Assembly (NCBI GenBank): GCA_023127905.1
Contig: JAGMEZ010000359.1
Coordinates: 1 to 15,971, forward strand
DNA: 15,971 nt
Direction of reading: 5' to 3'
Origin: Caldifarciminota bacterium
Lineage (GTDB): Bacteria > Hydrothermota > E44-bin80
This document shows positions 13,852 to 15,971 of this stretch, one piece after another (the stretch's first letter is position 1; each line of letters starts with the position of its first letter). Made by a program: the position numbers and the translations under genes. The notes under the pieces were generated by a model. The model saw only the letters and a program-made list of their open reading frames with translations, made no database searches and was not told the DNA's origin.

Positions 13852-14937
13852 ATGTATTTAGAGAAAATTGTTCTTGAGAATTTTCGAAACTACACTGAAA
13901 AAAGTCTTTCCTTTGACAAATCAGGTTCTTTTCTGTGTGGAAAGAATGGTTGTGGAAAAACAAATTTACTTGAATCTATTTATATTCTCTCCTATGGTAA
14001 ATCGTTTAGAACAATGAACCTTGACGAGTTAGTAATGCTCTCAAAAGACTTTTTTAGGATTAAAGGTTCTTTTAATGGTGCAGTTAAAAAGAAGATTGAA
14101 TTCAGGTGTTCGGTGGATAAAAAAAAAATATTTATTAATGGTGTTGAGATATCGAATTTGAAGGAGTTAATAGGAACAATTGCTCTTATCTTTCTTTCTC
14201 TGAATGATATAAATCTCATTTCTGGAGAACCATCATTGAGAAGGCGTTTTCTTGATTCTTTACTCTCTCTTCTTTTTCCCGATTACCTTGCTGACTTGCT
14301 TGATTATAGAAGGGTTTTGCGACAGAGAAATAAGATTCTTTATTTAAGAAAAATTGGGAGAAGGGATAGTACGGCAGGGATAGAAGGATGGACTGAAGAG
14401 CTCATTCAGATAGGCAGTCGAATTATTAAAAAGAGATTGTCCATTATGAAAGATTTGAACAAGTGTGTTTCATTCTACTATACCCTGTTTTCGCCTGAAA
14501 AGGATAAATTATCCGTAGGGTATTCTCCATCCTTTCAATTCAATGAAAACATTGATGAGAGCTTTAATGATAGTATTAGAAAGAGAAGAGATGAGGAATT
14601 GGAGAAAGGGATGACACTGACAGGTCCTCACAGGGATGACCTTTTGATTACAATAAATGAACTGCCTATGCGCAAATTTGCATCAGAAGGTGAGCAGAGA
14701 ACATGTGCAATATCATTGAAGATTGCGAAAGCATCATTTCTTAAAAACAAGAGAAAAGATGACCCAATTCTTTTAATTGATGAGGCTGTCGCTGAGCTTG
14801 ACATCATAAGAACAGAAAAAGTTCTTAACAGTATTACAGAGATCGGGCAGTGTTTTATTGCTACTACAAAGTGTGAAATGCTGAGGAATATGACGTCTCT
14901 AAAAAAGATAGATATAGAAAATGAAAAAGGTAAGTAA
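13852..14937 (+). CDS. recF: RecF recombination mediator
   Basis: This 361-residue SMC-like ATPase helps load RecA at single-strand gaps within the RecFOR pathway. Walker A is GKNGCGKT (30-37) in the usual RecF N-terminus (LENFRNY ... FLCGKNGCGKTNLLESIY). LTGPHRDDL, the EGEQRT signature and Walker B ILLIDEAVAELD lie in the C-terminal third. The ATG at 13852 is preferred to an in-frame GTG at 13846 because RecF proteins start with MYL/MYI-like sequences. There is no strong Shine-Dalgarno, in keeping with the predicted promoter being almost at the start codon. The 3' end overlaps dciA by 17 nt. Confidence 0.96.
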   Translation: MYLEKIVLENFRNYTEKSLSFDKSGSFLCGKNGCGKTNLLESIYILSYGKSFRTMNLDELVMLSKDFFRIKGSFNGAVKKKIEFRCSVDKKKIFINGVEISNLKELIGTIALIFLSLNDINLISGEPSLRRRFLDSLLSLLFPDYLADLLDYRRVLRQRNKILYLRKIGRRDSTAGIEGWTEELIQIGSRIIKKRLSIMKDLNKCVSFYYTLFSPEKDKLSVGYSPSFQFNENIDESFNDSIRKRRDEELEKGMTLTGPHRDDLLITINELPMRKFASEGEQRTCAISLKIAKASFLKNKRKDDPILLIDEAVAELDIIRTEKVLNSITEIGQCFIATTKCEMLRNMTSLKKIDIENEKGK

Positions 14938-15229
14938 TATTATTGATAAAGTTATGAGAAATTTGGGGCTCACCAAGAGATACAATGAACAAAAGGCTGT
15001 TCTTATTTGGGATAAAGTGGTGGGTCAGCAGGTTTTGGAGAAAACAAAACCGCTCTATGCACGGAATGGAAAACTTGTAGTTGAAGTAGAAAACTCAGCA
15101 TGGATGAACGAACTTGGTTTTTTAAAGCCCAAAATTATTACAAAACTTAATAAAGAGCTAAAAGATTGGATTATAGAGGATATAATTTTTTTAATAAAAA
15201 GAGTGCCTGATAGAGAAGAAGATGTATAA
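14921..15229 (+). CDS. dciA: DciA-type replicative helicase loader (DUF721)
   Basis: This 102-residue protein of the DUF721 family is now known as DciA, the ancestral loader of DnaB helicase in bacteria lacking DnaC/DnaI. Family features are visible: IWDKVVGQQVLEKTKPLYARNGKLVVEVENSAW, then the conserved W-MNEL and helical L-x-P-K-I-I-x-x-L-N region (about 28-85). The start ATG at 14921 lies within recF in another frame, without a clear Shine-Dalgarno, so translational coupling is likely. Its place between recF and gyrB is the common genomic location of this family. A helicase-loading function here is inferred from the family. Confidence 0.88.
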   Translation: MKKVSNIIDKVMRNLGLTKRYNEQKAVLIWDKVVGQQVLEKTKPLYARNGKLVVEVENSAWMNELGFLKPKIITKLNKELKDWIIEDIIFLIKRVPDREEDV

Positions 15230-15235
15230 TCAGGA

Positions 15236-15263
15236 ATAATGGTTAAGTTTTCTTAATCATTAT
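15236..15263 (+). promoter_or_regulatory. Stable stem-loop between dciA and gyrB
   Basis: ATAATGGTTAAG (15236-15247), loop TTTT and CTTAATCATTAT (15252-15263) form a 12-bp stem with a single G-U pair in RNA. It begins 7 nt after the dciA stop and ends just before the gyrB Shine-Dalgarno. It lacks a U tail, so processing or translational control is more likely than termination. Confidence 0.5.
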
Positions 15264-15279
15264 ACCGGGAGGGATTTTG

Positions 15280-15971
15280 ATGGTATACGATGCAAAAAGT
15301 ATTCAAGTGTTAAAGGGGATAGAAGCGGTGAGGAGGAGACCTTCAATGTACATAGGAGACACGAATTCAAGGGGTTTGCATCATCTAGTTTTTGAAGTTG
15401 TCGATAATAGTGTTGACGAGGCTATGGTGGGAAGATGTAACAAGATAAAGGTAACTGTGCATAAAAATGGCAGCGTCAGCGTGGTTGATAATGGAAGTGG
15501 GATACCTGTTGACATGCATCCCCAGCAAAAGAAACCTGCGGTAGAGGTTGTCCTAACAATGCTTCATGCAGGTGGAAAATTTGATAGCAAGGCCTATAAA
15601 GTCTCAGGAGGTCTTCATGGTGTCGGTGTATCTGTTGTTAATGCTCTTTCCAGTTGGCTTGAAGCAAAGGTTAGACGCGATGGAAAAGAGTTTTATCAAA
15701 AGTATGATCATGGGGCAGCTGTTGAGCCTTTGAAAGAGATTGGCACCGCTGAAAAAAGTGGTACAACAGTTACTTTTATGCCTGATGGCGAAATTTTTGA
15801 AACAGTTGATGTCAAATATGAAACTATATCTGCTCGACTTAAAGAGATGGCTTATCTTAACGCAGGTTTACAAATCGAGCTTACAGATGAACGTTCTGAC
15901 AAAAAGGAGATTTATAAATACGATGGAGGCATCAGAGAGTTTGTTCTTCATATAAACAGAAACAAGACACC
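15280..15971 (+). CDS. gyrB: DNA gyrase subunit B, 5' part (runs off the window)
   Basis: The frame is open from ATG 15280 to the window edge (230 codons). This is the ATPase half of the type II topoisomerase that introduces negative supercoils. Seen in order: Tyr24-containing RRRPSMYIGDT, FEVVDNSVDEA with catalytic Glu39 and Asn43, VVDNGSGIPV (Asp70), LHAGGKFDSKAYKVSGGLHGVGVSVVNALS with the ATP-lid Gly loop (110-116). A GGGAGGG Shine-Dalgarno (about 15267-15273) lies 6 nt upstream. The motif DNGRGIP reads DNGSGIP, with Ser73 at the position of E. coli Arg76. ParE is a possible alternative, but the recF-dciA context favours GyrB. Confidence 0.95.
   Translation, partial: MVYDAKSIQVLKGIEAVRRRPSMYIGDTNSRGLHHLVFEVVDNSVDEAMVGRCNKIKVTVHKNGSVSVVDNGSGIPVDMHPQQKKPAVEVVLTMLHAGGKFDSKAYKVSGGLHGVGVSVVNALSSWLEAKVRRDGKEFYQKYDHGAAVEPLKEIGTAEKSGTTVTFMPDGEIFETVDVKYETISARLKEMAYLNAGLQIELTDERSDKKEIYKYDGGIREFVLHINRNKT

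Overview
The window is about 16 kb of AT-rich bacterial chromosome, roughly one third G+C by eye. It encodes mostly housekeeping genes plus a few envelope and secreted proteins. Two traits suggest a Gram-negative-type (diderm) lineage of the FCB group or an uncultured candidate phylum of the WOR-3/Cloacimonadota kind. One is an outer-membrane beta-barrel protein ending in phenylalanine. The other is a secreted protein ending in an FlgD-like/T9SS-type C-terminal domain (PNPF ... IYDLTGRLV ... PPGIYFLKL). The phylum is an inference; there is no rRNA gene to settle it.

Layout. (1) 40-3362, minus strand: a tight operon of yjbQ (UPF0047), mtnA, a plug-less TonB-receptor-like barrel and a membrane-anchored ComEA-type helix-hairpin-helix protein. 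It is bounded by short repeats at both ends. (2) 3459-5617: a divergent pair, maf (minus) and tldD (plus), with back-to-back promoters between them. The maf promoter is placed so that the mRNA should be leaderless. (3) 5609-11815, minus strand: a long probable operon of DUF502 membrane protein, CorC-like CBS protein, dnaE, a TPR/two-helix membrane protein with no conventional start codon, and two nearly identical cold-shock genes. A good sigma70-type promoter lies about 230 nt upstream of DUF502. (4) 12193-13374, minus strand: a secreted protein whose C-terminal domain has been invaded in frame by short intergenic-type repeats. It is preceded by a consensus TTGACA-N17-TATAAT promoter and a long leader containing another repeat. 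(5) 13852-15971, plus strand: recF, DciA (DUF721) and the 5' part of gyrB, the classical chromosome-replication cluster. No DnaA-box cluster is visible.

How the genes fit together. DnaE, RecF, DciA and GyrB are replication and repair functions. The envelope genes (barrel, ComEA, DUF502, TPR protein, secreted protein) are interspersed with metabolic and house-cleaning enzymes (MtnA, YjbQ, Maf, TldD). I see no CRISPR array, transposase, prophage or defence system.

The most interesting signals are non-genic or start-related: an apparent AUA start, predicted leaderless transcripts, mobile-looking repeats domesticated inside a coding sequence with interleaved inverted repeats, a recent tandem duplication of csp, and dyads overlapping several promoters.
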